Source: Promethearchaeota archaeon
GTDB lineage: Archaea > Asgardarchaeota > Lokiarchaeia > Helarchaeales > RDOG01
Length of the DNA stretch: 64,000 nucleotides
Reading direction: 5' to 3'
Assembly (NCBI GenBank): GCA_011365055.1
Contig: RDOG01000004.1
Coordinates: forward strand, 186,001 to 250,000
Shown: one piece after another, positions 17,166 through 26,746 of the stretch
How the letters are laid out: every line of letters starts with the position of its first letter
How positions within the stretch are numbered: position 1 is the stretch's first letter
Translations under genes and position numbers: made by a program
The notes under the pieces: generated by a model
Databases searched by the model: none
Seen by the model: the letters and a program-made list of their open reading frames with translations, nothing else
What the model was told of the DNA's origin: nothing

Positions 17166-17429
17166 TATGGGATATTCTATTTGTTAAATATAAATATCTT
17201 ATCTAGTTTAAAGCCACAGGAACACTTCGTGAAAAAATAATTCACCAAGATCTTGAGATGAGTCCTATAGGGTTTTGAAATATGCGAGAGTTGTGAGGCT
17301 AAGGATTTGAAAGAAAGCTTAGATTAATTAAAATGCTGAAATGCTTAAAATATAAATGAAATTGAATATAATATACTTTTATATGAATTATCAAATAATT
17401 AATATAAGGAAAGGAAGAGATTTTAAATA
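17166..17429. other. Intergenic region with a possible gene remnant
   Basis: A patch at about 17207-17278 is less AT-rich than its surroundings. It can be read on the plus strand as a protein-like tail (ATGTLREKIIHQDLEMSPIGF, then stop) without a start codon. This may be the end of a decayed gene at the edge of the accessory block. No tRNA-like fold was found. Confidence 0.25.
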
Positions 17430-17768
17430 ATGAAAACCGAAAAATGCCCCCATTTTGATTATTGCATTACTCCCCAATTTTGGGTTAAGGAAAAAGAAGA
17501 TTTTATTAAGGAAGTTTGTAAAACAGCTCTTTCTACAAGTTGTACGCATAAAAGTGGTATGGATACTCACTTTCATCAATTAAATGAATCAGATATACAA
17601 AGTGAAATTCAAAGAATGAAAGAATATTTGGATTATTTAAATAAAAAGAAAAGTAAAAAAGACCCAAAAGTTGATTTTTTTTCCAGATCAAAGAATCAGA
17701 ATCAAATTGAGAATAATTCTATATCAAGAACCATTAAAGGAAAAGAAAATCTTAAAGATTGGGAATAA
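17430..17768 (+). CDS. Small Cys-containing hypothetical protein
   Basis: A 112-residue protein with Cys at the N-terminus (CPHFDYC, then CKTALSTSC) that could bind a metal or iron-sulfur cluster, followed by a charged helix (about 55-75) and a polar tail. A GGAAAGGAAGAG site precedes the ATG. Not recognised. It marks the point where the gene content becomes more chromosomal. Confidence 0.6.
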   Translation: MKTEKCPHFDYCITPQFWVKEKEDFIKEVCKTALSTSCTHKSGMDTHFHQLNESDIQSEIQRMKEYLDYLNKKKSKKDPKVDFFSRSKNQNQIENNSISRTIKGKENLKDWE

Positions 17769-18126
17769 ATTTAGAGTAAATATTTATCAGAATTAGATAA
17801 AAAATAAAAAAAAGAGACTTTTTTAGTCTAAAACATGTTTTTGATTAAAAATGAATCAATAAAACTATTCTTTCCTTCAATTTATTAGACTTATTATTCC
17901 ACCTCACTTGTAAATAGTAGTTAAAGAAATCTCACTTGGTAGATCATATTAAAATACAACATATTTCTATTGTCATACTGTACATTTTTCGAGAAGGAGA
18001 AGATCCATTAGTGAAAAGTATCTTTTGGAGGGTTAAATTTGATTTCGACCCATTTTTGGAGAGCTCCTTCGGACATTTTTTCATTACCAAGAGCAAGGAA
18101 TTAGCGTTGACTGGTGGAACGTGGGA
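17769..18126. other. Intergenic region with a possible 39-aa ORF
   Basis: About 360 bases. A weak candidate frame runs from GTG at 18011 to TGA at 18128-18130, with AGGAGA at 17995-18000 before it; it ends inside the next gene's start. Its product (KSIFWRVKFDFDPF...) matches nothing I know. Otherwise nothing is seen. Confidence 0.3.
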
Positions 18127-18861
18127 ATGAATGATGATGTTTTTGATCGTAGGCATCGGAAAACGGGAGTGAAACTTAGAGATCTTTATAATAAAACAAA
18201 AAATGTAGCAAAAACAGCAAGATTGATTTTAGATGTTATGAAAGACATCCGGAACGAACGTACACCTCAATGGAGCAACTCATTATATTCAGTAGTAATG
18301 CTTCATACTTCAGGTCTGTTTAATTTTTTTGTTGAACCGAGTAATTACGAAGTATTAGGATCTGTTTGGGATGGCTATAATAGCAAAAGATATCATGGAA
18401 TGAAGGATCATTGGTTTATGTTTTATCCAGACCTCCCTCTCATTAATTCAATGTCTTTATCTTCAAGAAGTTCATTCATGAGCAGGCTGGGAGGGCTTAC
18501 AAGTGGTAAGGCACTTTGCATTCATACGATTGAAGAACCTGCATTAAGATGGATTAAGAACGACATTCCAGAAGCTTATCCAGCAGTAGTTCAATATTGT
18601 CGGGAAATAGGCGTGCCCGTCCCCCGAATGACTTTAGAATGTAAAGTTGGAGGAAAAGATAATTTATTAACATCAGATGAACAATTAAATAGAACATATC
18701 TTGAAGGAACAAGGGTAACAAGAGAAGATATTAATGTAACCGAAGAGGATTTTTATAAAGGATTTTTAACGAATATACAGGATGATGCCCCTTTGGATGT
18801 AAAAGTAACGGAAAAGAACTTGTTATCGAAAAATTTTGGTAAGTATGCTATTTTTTATTAA
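18127..18861 (+). CDS. Hypothetical protein upstream of corrinoid methyltransferase genes
   Basis: A 244-residue soluble protein that I do not recognise. It begins with a charged stretch (DRRHRKTGVKLRDLYNKT) and has a middle with several aromatic residues (YHGMKDHWFMFYPDLP). ATG 18127 is preceded by GGTGGAACGTGG; GTG 18121 is another possible start. It reads in the same direction as the URO-D/corrinoid pair with a T-rich gap of about 145 bases, so a shared function is possible but not shown. Confidence 0.6.
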   Translation: MNDDVFDRRHRKTGVKLRDLYNKTKNVAKTARLILDVMKDIRNERTPQWSNSLYSVVMLHTSGLFNFFVEPSNYEVLGSVWDGYNSKRYHGMKDHWFMFYPDLPLINSMSLSSRSSFMSRLGGLTSGKALCIHTIEEPALRWIKNDIPEAYPAVVQYCREIGVPVPRMTLECKVGGKDNLLTSDEQLNRTYLEGTRVTREDINVTEEDFYKGFLTNIQDDAPLDVKVTEKNLLSKNFGKYAIFY

Positions 18862-18935
18862 TTTTTTTAAAGGATTTGAATAAGAAACCTAAAATTTTTG
18901 AACCGCCCCATGCAATCTTTATGATAGATTCTGAA

Positions 18936-18951
18936 TTTTTTTTCTTTTTTT
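18936..18951 (+). terminator. T-tract downstream of the hypothetical gene
   Basis: Two runs of T (TTTTTTTTCTTTTTTT) about 75 bases after the preceding stop and before the URO-D gene, consistent with an archaeal terminator that would separate the two transcripts. Confidence 0.4.
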
Positions 18952-19006
18952 AATAACTCAATTAAAAGTACATTATAATGAAAGATGTAATTATAATCTA
19001 CTATAT

Positions 19007-20260
19007 TTGGAAAAATTAAACGAAATATTAAAATATAAATTGAAAAAAAATATTAGTTGCATGCCAAATTTAATAGTTACCACGCTTAAAGCTTTAATTA
19101 AAGGTAAACTGGGTATCGGCAAGCTTAATGGGTTAGAGCGCTTTATACTCGCTCAATTGAGTCTCCCGGACCGAGTACCGACATTACTTTCTGCCACAAA
19201 TATTGAACCATATATGTTAGACCCGAAATATAACTGGAAATTAACAGTAGAAAGCATTGAAGCAAATGTTGAGTTAGCTGATATAGTTTGCGAACGTTTT
19301 GATTGTGATATGGTTGCCATGCCAATATGGCAAGGTCTAATGCCATTTGGTGCGTGTGAAATGGGCACAGAATTTAAAATCTCTGAAGAACGGGTGCCGT
19401 ACTCCGTCGGGTATCCGATTAAGACTAAAGAAGACATAAAAAAGATTAAACTTCCAGAGGAAGCTACTGGTCATCTTAAAATGTATTTTGATTTAAATTT
19501 GGAAATACAAAAACGCCATCCTGAATTGTTTCTACCGCTAACTCTTGATGGTCCTTGGGATCTGGCAATGTTGCTGAGAGGAGATGCCAAACTGCCCATG
19601 GATATGCGTCTTCACAAGGATTATGTAGAAACGGATGATCCAATTCGGAAAGAAAAAATAAGAAAACGCGGTGATCCGGATATTTATCCAGCAATTATGG
19701 AATTGACAACCCAAGCAGTGATCAGTATATTTGACTTGGCAGCTAAATATGGGTTATCGCTTATGGGTTCCACAATGATTGATCAATATACAGCTCCTCC
19801 GATTATGGGACGTGAGGACTTTGTTAAATATGTATTGCCCTATATAGAGAGAGTATGGCGGCACCATAAGAAGAAAATAATGATTGTGGCTCCTTGTATT
19901 TCACCCATGCAAATGCGAAAAATCCTCGAGACCGAGCCAAAGGGGATCAATCATCAGATTTTATGGTCAAACTATACTTTCCCGACCACACCAGAAGGTA
20001 TTACTTTACCGGAGTATGATCGTTTCGCATTTGAGCTTGCCAAAGAATACAAGAAGAGTTTTTCGTATATAGTTCATGGTAAGTTTTTAAGAGATTCCAC
20101 AGAACAAGAGATCGAAGCCCTAGTCAAGCGGGTATGCACGCTGGCTAAGGAAATACGGGTGTCTATTTCAATTGCGATTAGCGCTGTACCGCCAGGCACG
20201 GATTTGGAGAAAATAAACTATCTATTCAAGAAGGTGCAAGAATATGGAAGATATAAATAA
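19007..20260 (+). CDS. URO-D superfamily corrinoid methyltransferase
   Basis: About 417 residues of the uroporphyrinogen-decarboxylase fold, which includes methyltransferases moving methyl groups to or from corrinoid proteins (MtaA, MtbA, CmuA). Coupling to a corrinoid gene, which overlaps its end by 17 bases, supports methyl transfer over haem synthesis. The zinc ligands expected of CoM methyltransferases (HxC and a late GCG) read VAPC and SAVPPGT, so only one Cys remains; it may instead take methyl groups from a donor. The TTG at 19007 is uncertain, and Met19 or so is another start. The DNA here is richer in G and C than its neighbours. Confidence 0.78.
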   Translation: MEKLNEILKYKLKKNISCMPNLIVTTLKALIKGKLGIGKLNGLERFILAQLSLPDRVPTLLSATNIEPYMLDPKYNWKLTVESIEANVELADIVCERFDCDMVAMPIWQGLMPFGACEMGTEFKISEERVPYSVGYPIKTKEDIKKIKLPEEATGHLKMYFDLNLEIQKRHPELFLPLTLDGPWDLAMLLRGDAKLPMDMRLHKDYVETDDPIRKEKIRKRGDPDIYPAIMELTTQAVISIFDLAAKYGLSLMGSTMIDQYTAPPIMGREDFVKYVLPYIERVWRHHKKKIMIVAPCISPMQMRKILETEPKGINHQILWSNYTFPTTPEGITLPEYDRFAFELAKEYKKSFSYIVHGKFLRDSTEQEIEALVKRVCTLAKEIRVSISIAISAVPPGTDLEKINYLFKKVQEYGRYK

Positions 20261-20885
20261 ATTTATTTCAATCACCGAAGCAGTTCTTGATGGTAATTCG
20301 TATGATATTGAAGAACTAGTCCAATCCAGTCTGGATTCTGGCAACGATCCTCACGAATTATTCAGCGCCATGATCGCTGGGCTCGAACAATGTGGAAAGT
20401 TGTTCGAGAAGAAAGAGTTCTTCTTACCCGATATGATGATGGCTAGTGAAACATTTACTAAAGGCATGGAAATATTGGAACCGTATCTGGCACAAATCTC
20501 AATAGAAAGTACGGGCAAGGTACTTTTGGGCACAGTTGCAGGTGACGTCCATGATATTGGTAAAAATCTAGTTGGTTTTCTGCTGAAAAGTGCCGGATTC
20601 GAAGTCATCGATATTGGGACGGATATAGATACAAAAAGATTTATACAGGCAGTCAAAAAATATCAACCCGATATCTTAGGTATGTCAGCATTACTAACTA
20701 CCACTATGCAGGGGATGGAAGATGTCATCAAATTGATGGATGAAGAAGGATTGCGCGAAAAAACAAAAGTTATAATTGGTGGTGGACCTGTTTCAAAACA
20801 TTTTGCAGAACATATTGGTGCAGATGCTTACGCCACTGATGCTGTGGAAGGTGTAAACAAAGTCAAGGAACTGTTAGGACTTTAA
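20244..20885 (+). CDS. Corrinoid (B12-binding) methyl-carrier protein
   Basis: A 213-residue MtaC/MtbC/MttC-type protein. Residues 1-85 form the helical cap domain. The B12 domain has GDVHDIGKN with Asp101, His103 and Gly106, where His is the lower cobalt ligand, and later GGGPVS. It carries a methyl group on cobalt between a donor methyltransferase and an acceptor. It overlaps the URO-D gene, so the two are translationally coupled. Neither a RamA-type activator nor an MtaB-like subunit is adjacent. Codon choice matches the URO-D gene rather than the AT-rich neighbours. Confidence 0.92.
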   Translation: MEDINKFISITEAVLDGNSYDIEELVQSSLDSGNDPHELFSAMIAGLEQCGKLFEKKEFFLPDMMMASETFTKGMEILEPYLAQISIESTGKVLLGTVAGDVHDIGKNLVGFLLKSAGFEVIDIGTDIDTKRFIQAVKKYQPDILGMSALLTTTMQGMEDVIKLMDEEGLREKTKVIIGGGPVSKHFAEHIGADAYATDAVEGVNKVKELLGL

Positions 20886-21052
20886 TTTTTTAAACGTTAT
20901 GTGAAAAGAAAAAGGATAAGCAAAGAGAGCAATTTTTCTAAGTTTCAGACATGATAAATCATTTATGGATAAATTATGGTAGTTTTTAAAATTCCTTATT
21001 GAGTGTACAAAAAAATCAATAGAGAGAAAAAAAAGATAGATAAATAAAGAAA

Positions 21053-22033
21053 TTACGGTTTGTTATATTTATTATAGGATGTCAATTTTTTAACAGTAAC
21101 ACGTTCTTCAGTTAAACCTGACTTTAAAGATTCTGCTTGTTCCCCTAATTTACTGGCTGTTGCAGTTATTTCCTCCATTGAAGCAGTTTGTTCTTCTGCT
21201 GAAGAATTAATTTCTTCCATTGCAGAAGATGTTTCCTCACCAAGAATTAATGCACCTTTAATGTCTTCAGTTATTTTACCGATTAAGTCAACAGTTTTAC
21301 CTATTTTGCTGATGATATTCGATATTTTTTCAGTGGAATTTCCAACTGCCGATTTAGATTCTTCTGCTAGTTTTCTTACTTCATCGGCAACAACCGCAAA
21401 TCCCCTTCCATGTTCTCCTGCACGACCCGCTTCAATGCTTGCATTTAAAGCTAACAAGTTAGTTTGCTCGGCAATGTTTATGATGATCTCCATTATTTTT
21501 CTTATATCATCACTTGAATTTCTTACATCTTCTGCTAATTGATTTATGTTCATGGCCGTATCGTTGATATCTGAAAGTTGTTTTACTTGAGTTACTGCGC
21601 CTGAGGAAACTTCTTGAGTTGTTGAAGCTATTTCTTCTGATGAGGCATTCACTTCATTGGCGCTTGCTGCCAATTCTGTTGCCATGTTAGAGACATTTAC
21701 ACTTATTTGTCGACTAGAGCCAATAATCTTGTCAAGCTTTTCATTTCTTTTTTTTATGATTTTAATCACATAAAAAATACATACTAGCATTGCAACTATT
21801 CCACAAGGTGTTAATAATATAGTAAGAATCAAATTATCAGCAAAAACTAGCGTAGTTAACATCGAGAATATCAATACTGTAAAAACAGCAGCTAGAATTA
21901 GCATTGCAACTCTGAATTCGACAGATTTATAATCTCTTTTAAGATAAAAGAAAAATAGCAAGGCTAGAGATGGTACAATCACACTCATTATAATAAAACT
22001 TACTTCTACTGGCAACCCTAATTGCATTTTCAA
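21053..22033 (-). CDS. Methyl-accepting chemotaxis protein
   Basis: A 326-residue chemoreceptor. About four hydrophobic segments fill residues 1-95, with no large extracellular sensor, followed by the cytoplasmic coiled coil. The signalling tip [20 protein letters not shown] and [15 protein letters not shown] is intact, as are the usual Glu/Gln-rich methylation stretches. It should dock to CheW and CheA and be modified by CheR, CheB and CheD, whose genes are at 56-59 kb. Having membrane helices but no sensor domain, it may sense a membrane or cytoplasmic signal. Confidence 0.95.
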   Translation of the reverse strand: MKMQLGLPVEVSFIIMSVIVPSLALLFFFYLKRDYKSVEFRVAMLILAAVFTVLIFSMLTTLVFADNLILTILLTPCGIVAMLVCIFYVIKIIKKRNEKLDKIIGSSRQISVNVSNMATELAASANEVNASSEEIASTTQEVSSGAVTQVKQLSDINDTAMNINQLAEDVRNSSDDIRKIMEIIINIAEQTNLLALNASIEAGRAGEHGRGFAVVADEVRKLAEESKSAVGNSTEKISNIISKIGKTVDLIGKITEDIKGALILGEETSSAMEEINSSAEEQTASMEEITATASKLGEQAESLKSGLTEERVTVKKLTSYNKYNKP

Positions 22034-22333
22034 TCTCCACTTTTTTAATTTTTTATTTAAATTTTAAAATTTTCTTAATCATATCATAAGTAATTTTTAT
22101 TATGATATCCTAGGGATTTTTTTAATCTATAGGAATATTTAATAAATTAGCTAGAAAATTTTTTACTTTTTTTTACAATTTGGAAAAAAAAAGGCAAGAT
22201 AATTTTCAAATTAGTATTAAAATAAGATAAGAATTTACGTATTATCAAATAAAATAAATAATCAATTATTTAATCCTTTAAGATGTTTATAAGGTATAAA
22301 AATAGTGAAAAATGAGTTTTAGTAAATTTTTTC
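22034..22333. other. Intergenic, no gene seen
   Basis: 300 AT-rich bases containing oligo-A and oligo-T runs. No open frame or RNA signal. Likely holds the chemoreceptor promoter. Confidence 0.4.
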
Positions 22334-22846
22334 TTATAATTGTTTTATTTTCTTGCCTTTATTTTTTTTCTTTGTTTCATTTTTTCCTATTTTAGCCTCT
22401 TTTTGCTTTGAATCGCCGTAAAATTGCACGCTATTGACTATATCTATAAATTCTTCTTTAAATTTTTCGAAATCCTTTTCAAATAACGTTAATGCCAACA
22501 GGACAGTCTTACTTCCAGAAGAAATTATAGTATAGACAATCAATATGTCTTTTCCATCAAATTTTTGTCCTCGAAGTTCTATAGACATGGCTTGATGATC
22601 TAAAACCTTAAATTTTTTCAAATTTGATTGTTTTGCTTCCGGAGGAAGATCATTCATTAGTTTCTTAATAATTAATTCTGTCGATTCGTGTAAATTTTTG
22701 ATAATTTCATGCTCAGCTATTTTTAGATTTGGTAACGGTTGAGTCACGTCTTTTCTAGCACCCCACATTCTCAATTCTTCAATGTATTGGTGCTTCCAAT
22801 CCAGCAAGTCTATCTTGCATCCTAAATCTTTAAAATCAACATACAT
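22334..22846 (-). CDS. Hypothetical protein, possible PsbP/DcrB-like fold
   Basis: A 170-residue protein starting at ATG 22846; a longer frame with 15 more residues exists. An alternating helix/strand pattern ends in FKEEFIDIVNSVQFYGD, which resembles the last helix and strand of PsbP/DcrB-like proteins. A Lys-rich tail (KKKNKGKKIK) follows. No signal peptide or membrane helix. The fold is a guess from pattern. Confidence 0.5.
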   Translation of the reverse strand: MYVDFKDLGCKIDLLDWKHQYIEELRMWGARKDVTQPLPNLKIAEHEIIKNLHESTELIIKKLMNDLPPEAKQSNLKKFKVLDHQAMSIELRGQKFDGKDILIVYTIISSGSKTVLLALTLFEKDFEKFKEEFIDIVNSVQFYGDSKQKEAKIGKNETKKKNKGKKIKQL

Positions 22847-22981
22847 TATGATCAAACTCTTTTTTAAAAAATAATTTAGGGATCTTACCAATTTGTATAA
22901 ATTTTACCTTTTTTGAGCTCATAGAATATTTATTTAATTGTTCATATTATAATTTTGAAAACATATTAAAAGATGATTTAA

Positions 22982-23362
22982 ATGGTAGAATTAAAATTTG
23001 AACAAAAAGCAGTAAAAGATGTAGAAAGAGAATTCGAAAAGGTTCAAATTGATGAAAAGATGAAAGGGTTCTTAGATATGATGCTTCCAATGTTAGAACC
23101 GCACCTTCCAGTAAGTGGTATGGCAATAAAGGGATTTACATGGAGAATAATTAAAAAATGGCAGCATGAAAATCATAAATCAATTACTGATATTCGGTCT
23201 TTTTCCCCAGAAGACAAATTTAAGGTTCTTAAGTACCTATTCGTTGAAGGAGAGAATACCTATAAAAAGCTTGTTAAGAGTAAAGAAGAAAAAGAACATA
23301 TTGAAAAGATATTCAAAGATTCGTTTAATACTTTCATTAAACATTACCAACAACAAAGTTGA
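22982..23362 (+). CDS. Small helical hypothetical protein
   Basis: A 126-residue, mostly helical, charged protein with a Met/Pro-rich middle (MKGFLDMMLPMLEPHLPVSG). It stands alone between a divergent neighbour and a short gap, with no recognised domain, signal peptide or membrane segment. Codon use and charge pattern are like the surrounding genes. Confidence 0.6.
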   Translation: MVELKFEQKAVKDVEREFEKVQIDEKMKGFLDMMLPMLEPHLPVSGMAIKGFTWRIIKKWQHENHKSITDIRSFSPEDKFKVLKYLFVEGENTYKKLVKSKEEKEHIEKIFKDSFNTFIKHYQQQS

Positions 23363-23476
23363 TTAAGAATATTTTAAGAAATTTAAACAGAAAATTTTCA
23401 CTACATTCTTTTAAAGAATTAATTTAATGATAAAATTAATGAATTTTTATTTAATTACTCAGGTCACGAAGAGCTT

Positions 23477-23707
23477 TTAAAAAAAATAAGATAGAATGTT
23501 GTTATGCCATGAGAGAAAAATTAAGTTACTAATCTTTATAGTTATAGCCATCAAAAATACTGTTATTATCACTAAAATTATTATCGTATCTCTATCCTTC
23601 ATTTCTTCTCTTTTCTTTCTATCCATGACCACTTTTACAAGTAATGGTAAAATTAAAAAAAATAAAATGACTCCTATTATTGTAAAAGCATAAGGAAATG
23701 ATAACAT
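23477..23707 (-). CDS. Possible small two-helix membrane protein
   Basis: A 76-residue frame with two hydrophobic helices (about 8-28 and 42-62) around a charged loop (DRKKREEMKDRD). It looks like a real membrane hairpin, but its ATG shares the palindrome CATG with the start of the divergent methyltransferase and no ribosome binding site is visible. The opposite-strand frame here seems a shadow. Treat as tentative. Confidence 0.35.
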   Translation of the reverse strand: MLSFPYAFTIIGVILFFLILPLLVKVVMDRKKREEMKDRDTIIILVIITVFLMAITIKISNLIFLSWHNNILSYFF

Positions 23708-24512
23708 GGAAGATGAAATATCCGTTTATAAAAATCTCACGACATTTAGGGAACCATTAATGAGAAAAATTATTAATTCAAATGAAGTTCCACCAATTAG
23801 TATAGGATTAGATGCAGGGTGTGGAATTGGAGCTATTGCAAAAATGCTTTCTGAGAAGATTGGTTCAAATGGGCAAGTTATTGGATTAGATTTGTCCAAA
23901 ACTTTTATTAATTACGCTAGAAGTAATTATCAATCTAAAAACCTTCAATTTAAAGAAGGAGACATAAACTCTCTTCCTTTTCAGGAAAATACATTTGATT
24001 GGTTGTGGAGTGTCGACACTGTATGGCCAGGTCCTAAAGAATTTGGGTGCCCATCAGAGGATCCCATACCAATCGTCAAAGAATTTCATCGTGTTATCAA
24101 ACCAAACGGTTCTATTTTTCTTCTATTTTGGACATCTCAAAAATTGCTTCCAGGTCATCCCATTCTCGAAGCAGAATTAAATACGGCATCATCTGCAGTT
24201 GCACCCTTCACTGAGGATATGAATCCAATACATCATGTGATGAATGCAACTTATTGGTTAGCAGAATTAGGATTTAAAAATATTAAAGTTATTACTTATT
24301 TGCAAAATATTACAGCTCCATTAACTCAGATGGATAAGAGTGCACTTTTAATGCTATTTCAGATGTTTTGGAGCTCAGCAGAGCTTGAAGTTGATGAGAA
24401 ATTTTGGAGAGCATATAAAAAAATATCCGATCCTAACTCGAGCGAGTATTTATTAAATAACGAACATTACCACGGTTTTTATACTTACACGTTATTCAAA
24501 GGAACCAAGTAA
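23706..24512 (+). CDS. Class I SAM-dependent methyltransferase
   Basis: A 268-residue UbiE-type small-molecule methyltransferase. Motif I LDAGCGIGAIAKML is near residue 38, the acidic residue after the second strand is in VIGLDLS, and EGDINSLPF and FHRVIKPNGS follow as later motifs. The C-terminal ~100 residues probably form the substrate lid. AAGGAAATG lies before the ATG. The substrate cannot be read from sequence; its neighbour is a ferredoxin-like protein on the same strand after 145 bases. Confidence 0.88.
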   Translation: MEDEISVYKNLTTFREPLMRKIINSNEVPPISIGLDAGCGIGAIAKMLSEKIGSNGQVIGLDLSKTFINYARSNYQSKNLQFKEGDINSLPFQENTFDWLWSVDTVWPGPKEFGCPSEDPIPIVKEFHRVIKPNGSIFLLFWTSQKLLPGHPILEAELNTASSAVAPFTEDMNPIHHVMNATYWLAELGFKNIKVITYLQNITAPLTQMDKSALLMLFQMFWSSAELEVDEKFWRAYKKISDPNSSEYLLNNEHYHGFYTYTLFKGTK

Positions 24513-24657
24513 CTATCATTACATTGAAACCAAAAAGTATATCAGAAAGTTCGTTTAGTTGAATTATTTTTGTCATACATATATGATAATATAAATTACA
24601 TTAAAATTCGTTGATTAGCTAATATTTTCGTAACAAATTACACGGGAGATTTTTTTA

Positions 24658-25509
24658 ATGAAAAGACCATTATGGTTATTAAAAGTTGTTAAAGCATTGT
24701 TTCCTATTCTAAAGTTGATGGATAAGTTTGCTTTTTTGAATAAAATTACCAAAACCTTGCAAACATTTCCCCTTCCTTTCAATGTATTAGATTTTTCTCC
24801 AATGAAGTATGATTTAGTATATTCTTTGCCAAGGGATCAAGTTATATCATTAGATGAATCCATTGAAATACACCCAGAATATGTTTTACCTTCTGAGGTT
24901 GTTGATTATTTTATAAAAAGAGCAGAACATCACTTAATCATGCGATTCTGTCTTTGTAGATACTCAAATGATTGCAAAACTTACCCAGAGTCAGAAGGTT
25001 GTTTATTTCTTGGTAAGCCAGTTTTAAAAATCAGCCCCGAATTTGGGCGATTAGTCACTAAAGAAGAAGCATTAGACTATGTCCGAAAAGTACGGGAATT
25101 AGGAATGATTCAAATGATTGGTAGAGCGTTTCCAGATGCGTTTGCATTGGGTGTTGGCCCTCAAGACGAGTTAGTGACTATTTGCAATTGTTGTACTTGT
25201 TGTTGTGGCCTAGGAATGTTCAAACACATACCACCTAAATTTGGCAGTAGCGTTTATGGTAAATTACCAGGTATTGAAGTCAAAGTTACTGATAGATGCA
25301 TTGGTTGTGGCACTTGTACAAAGGATATTTGTTTCATACATGCAATTGAAATCATTGATAAAAAAGCTGTTATTGATGAAATGGCTTGCCGAGCTTGTGG
25401 GCGATGTGTTTTGGCTTGTCCTCAAAAAGCCATTGAGCTAAACATTACTGATAGACATTTTTTAGATAAAGCTAAGCGTGAAATTGATTTAAGACTTAAA
25501 CAACCTTAA
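24658..25509 (+). CDS. Ferredoxin-domain iron-sulfur protein
   Basis: A 283-residue protein. The C-terminus has two [4Fe-4S] motifs (CIGCGTCTKDIC and CRACGRCVLACP). Upstream, FCLCRYSNDC, the Cys of EGCLF and CNCCTCCCG supply up to ten more Cys that could bind a further cluster. The N-terminal ~60 residues are basic and hydrophobic. GGGAG precedes the ATG. It is probably a soluble or membrane-associated electron carrier; its partner is unknown, though the HdrD-like gene is next on the opposite strand. Confidence 0.85.
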   Translation: MKRPLWLLKVVKALFPILKLMDKFAFLNKITKTLQTFPLPFNVLDFSPMKYDLVYSLPRDQVISLDESIEIHPEYVLPSEVVDYFIKRAEHHLIMRFCLCRYSNDCKTYPESEGCLFLGKPVLKISPEFGRLVTKEEALDYVRKVRELGMIQMIGRAFPDAFALGVGPQDELVTICNCCTCCCGLGMFKHIPPKFGSSVYGKLPGIEVKVTDRCIGCGTCTKDICFIHAIEIIDKKAVIDEMACRACGRCVLACPQKAIELNITDRHFLDKAKREIDLRLKQP

Positions 25510-25591
25510 ATTCAATTCATAATATTTATTTTAAAGCATCAAATTTACAAGAGATTAATATTATTTATCAAAATTAAATTAATAGAACATT

Positions 25592-26746
25592 TCATAAATT
25601 TTGGGTCAAAGTAGATGCCATAGATAATGATTTATTTATTAGTTCGTTGATTATTTGAGGATGTCTATTTAAATCTATTTTTTCACCACATGCCATCCTT
25701 AGGAGTTCTAAAACTGAGATTATTTTAAATTTATCTTTTCGAACTTTCCTATCCATTGCAAAATTTATGATACAGCCTGGACACGAATTTACTATTATGT
25801 CTGCTCCTGTGTTGCTAACTTCTTCAAGTCGTTTTTTTCTAATTTTTCCCATTTGACTTATTCCATTTAAACCAAGAGCTAATCCACAACATAGAGCATT
25901 TTCACGATTATGATCCAATTCTATTAATTCGGCACCCGTTGCTTCAATTATTTTACGAGGGTGATTGAGCAACTCGGGATATTTTTTAACGGAGCAAGGA
26001 TCATGATAGACTACTTTGAAATTAAGATTATTTTTAATCTTTAATTCACCAGATTCAATAGCATTTGAAATGTATTCCCAAATTGAAATAATTTTATAAT
26101 TTTGTGCTATTTTTTTGTACTCATTTCGATAAGCTTCATGACATTCATTGCAAAATACAATCAATTTATCCGTTCCCAAGGCGGAAAATTTTGAATTAAG
26201 GTGCTCTTCGACTTCAGGTTTTGAGATCGGGTAACATAAACGGTGATAAAGTTCACCACAGCAGAAATCTAAACCTCCTGCTATGTTTTTTCCTTCAAGT
26301 AAACCTTTAATTGTAGAATTATCATAAAAATCTTGATAAATATAAGAAATTGCACAACCTAATAAGACTAATTCATCGGATTTTTGAGGAGATTTCCATT
26401 TTTTTAGTTTTTGAAGATTTTCAGGGGGCATCATTGTATTTTCGTACATTTTAAAAATATTTTGACTATTAAATGGTAACATAAAATTCACTACTTGTGG
26501 AACTTGACCTTTTTCTTTTAATGCTTCCATCTGCGCATATTTCAAGTTCTTTATTAATTCCATTGGCGTTAGATTTTCAGGACAGTTGAGATCACAAGTA
26601 CCACAAACAGCACATTGATTTACAATGAAACTTGATCCATTAATTAGGTTTTGTATTTCTTCTTTTGCTTGATCTATATTCAAATCAATAACTGGACAAC
26701 TCATTAAACATGTTCCACATCCGGAACATTTATTAACATCAAACAT
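25592..26746 (-). CDS. HdrD/GlpC-like iron-sulfur oxidoreductase with CCG domains
   Basis: A 384-residue protein. Two N-terminal [4Fe-4S] motifs (CSGCGTCLMSCP and CAVCGTCDLNCP) are followed by two CCG domains, the first with FCNECH and CCGELYHRLC, the second with HDPCS, CCGLALG and SCPGC. This layout is that of HdrD, GlpC and LldE-type subunits, which pass electrons to disulfide or quinone acceptors. No HdrA, HdrE or flavoprotein partner lies alongside. The start is ATG 26746, the usual position before the first cluster. Confidence 0.9.
   Translation of the reverse strand: MFDVNKCSGCGTCLMSCPVIDLNIDQAKEEIQNLINGSSFIVNQCAVCGTCDLNCPENLTPMELIKNLKYAQMEALKEKGQVPQVVNFMLPFNSQNIFKMYENTMMPPENLQKLKKWKSPQKSDELVLLGCAISYIYQDFYDNSTIKGLLEGKNIAGGLDFCCGELYHRLCYPISKPEVEEHLNSKFSALGTDKLIVFCNECHEAYRNEYKKIAQNYKIISIWEYISNAIESGELKIKNNLNFKVVYHDPCSVKKYPELLNHPRKIIEATGAELIELDHNRENALCCGLALGLNGISQMGKIRKKRLEEVSNTGADIIVNSCPGCIINFAMDRKVRKDKFKIISVLELLRMACGEKIDLNRHPQIINELINKSLSMASTLTQNL

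Noticed and set aside
17215..17340. Possible tRNA or small RNA
   Set aside because: No cloverleaf or T-loop consensus (GTTCRANNC) could be formed.
19007..20260. Uroporphyrinogen decarboxylase (haem pathway)
   Set aside because: Overlap with a corrinoid-protein gene and lack of other tetrapyrrole genes favour methyl transfer.
23496..23693. 65-codon hydrophobic plus-strand frame
   Set aside because: It lies opposite a frame with a clearer two-helix membrane pattern and has no ribosome binding site.
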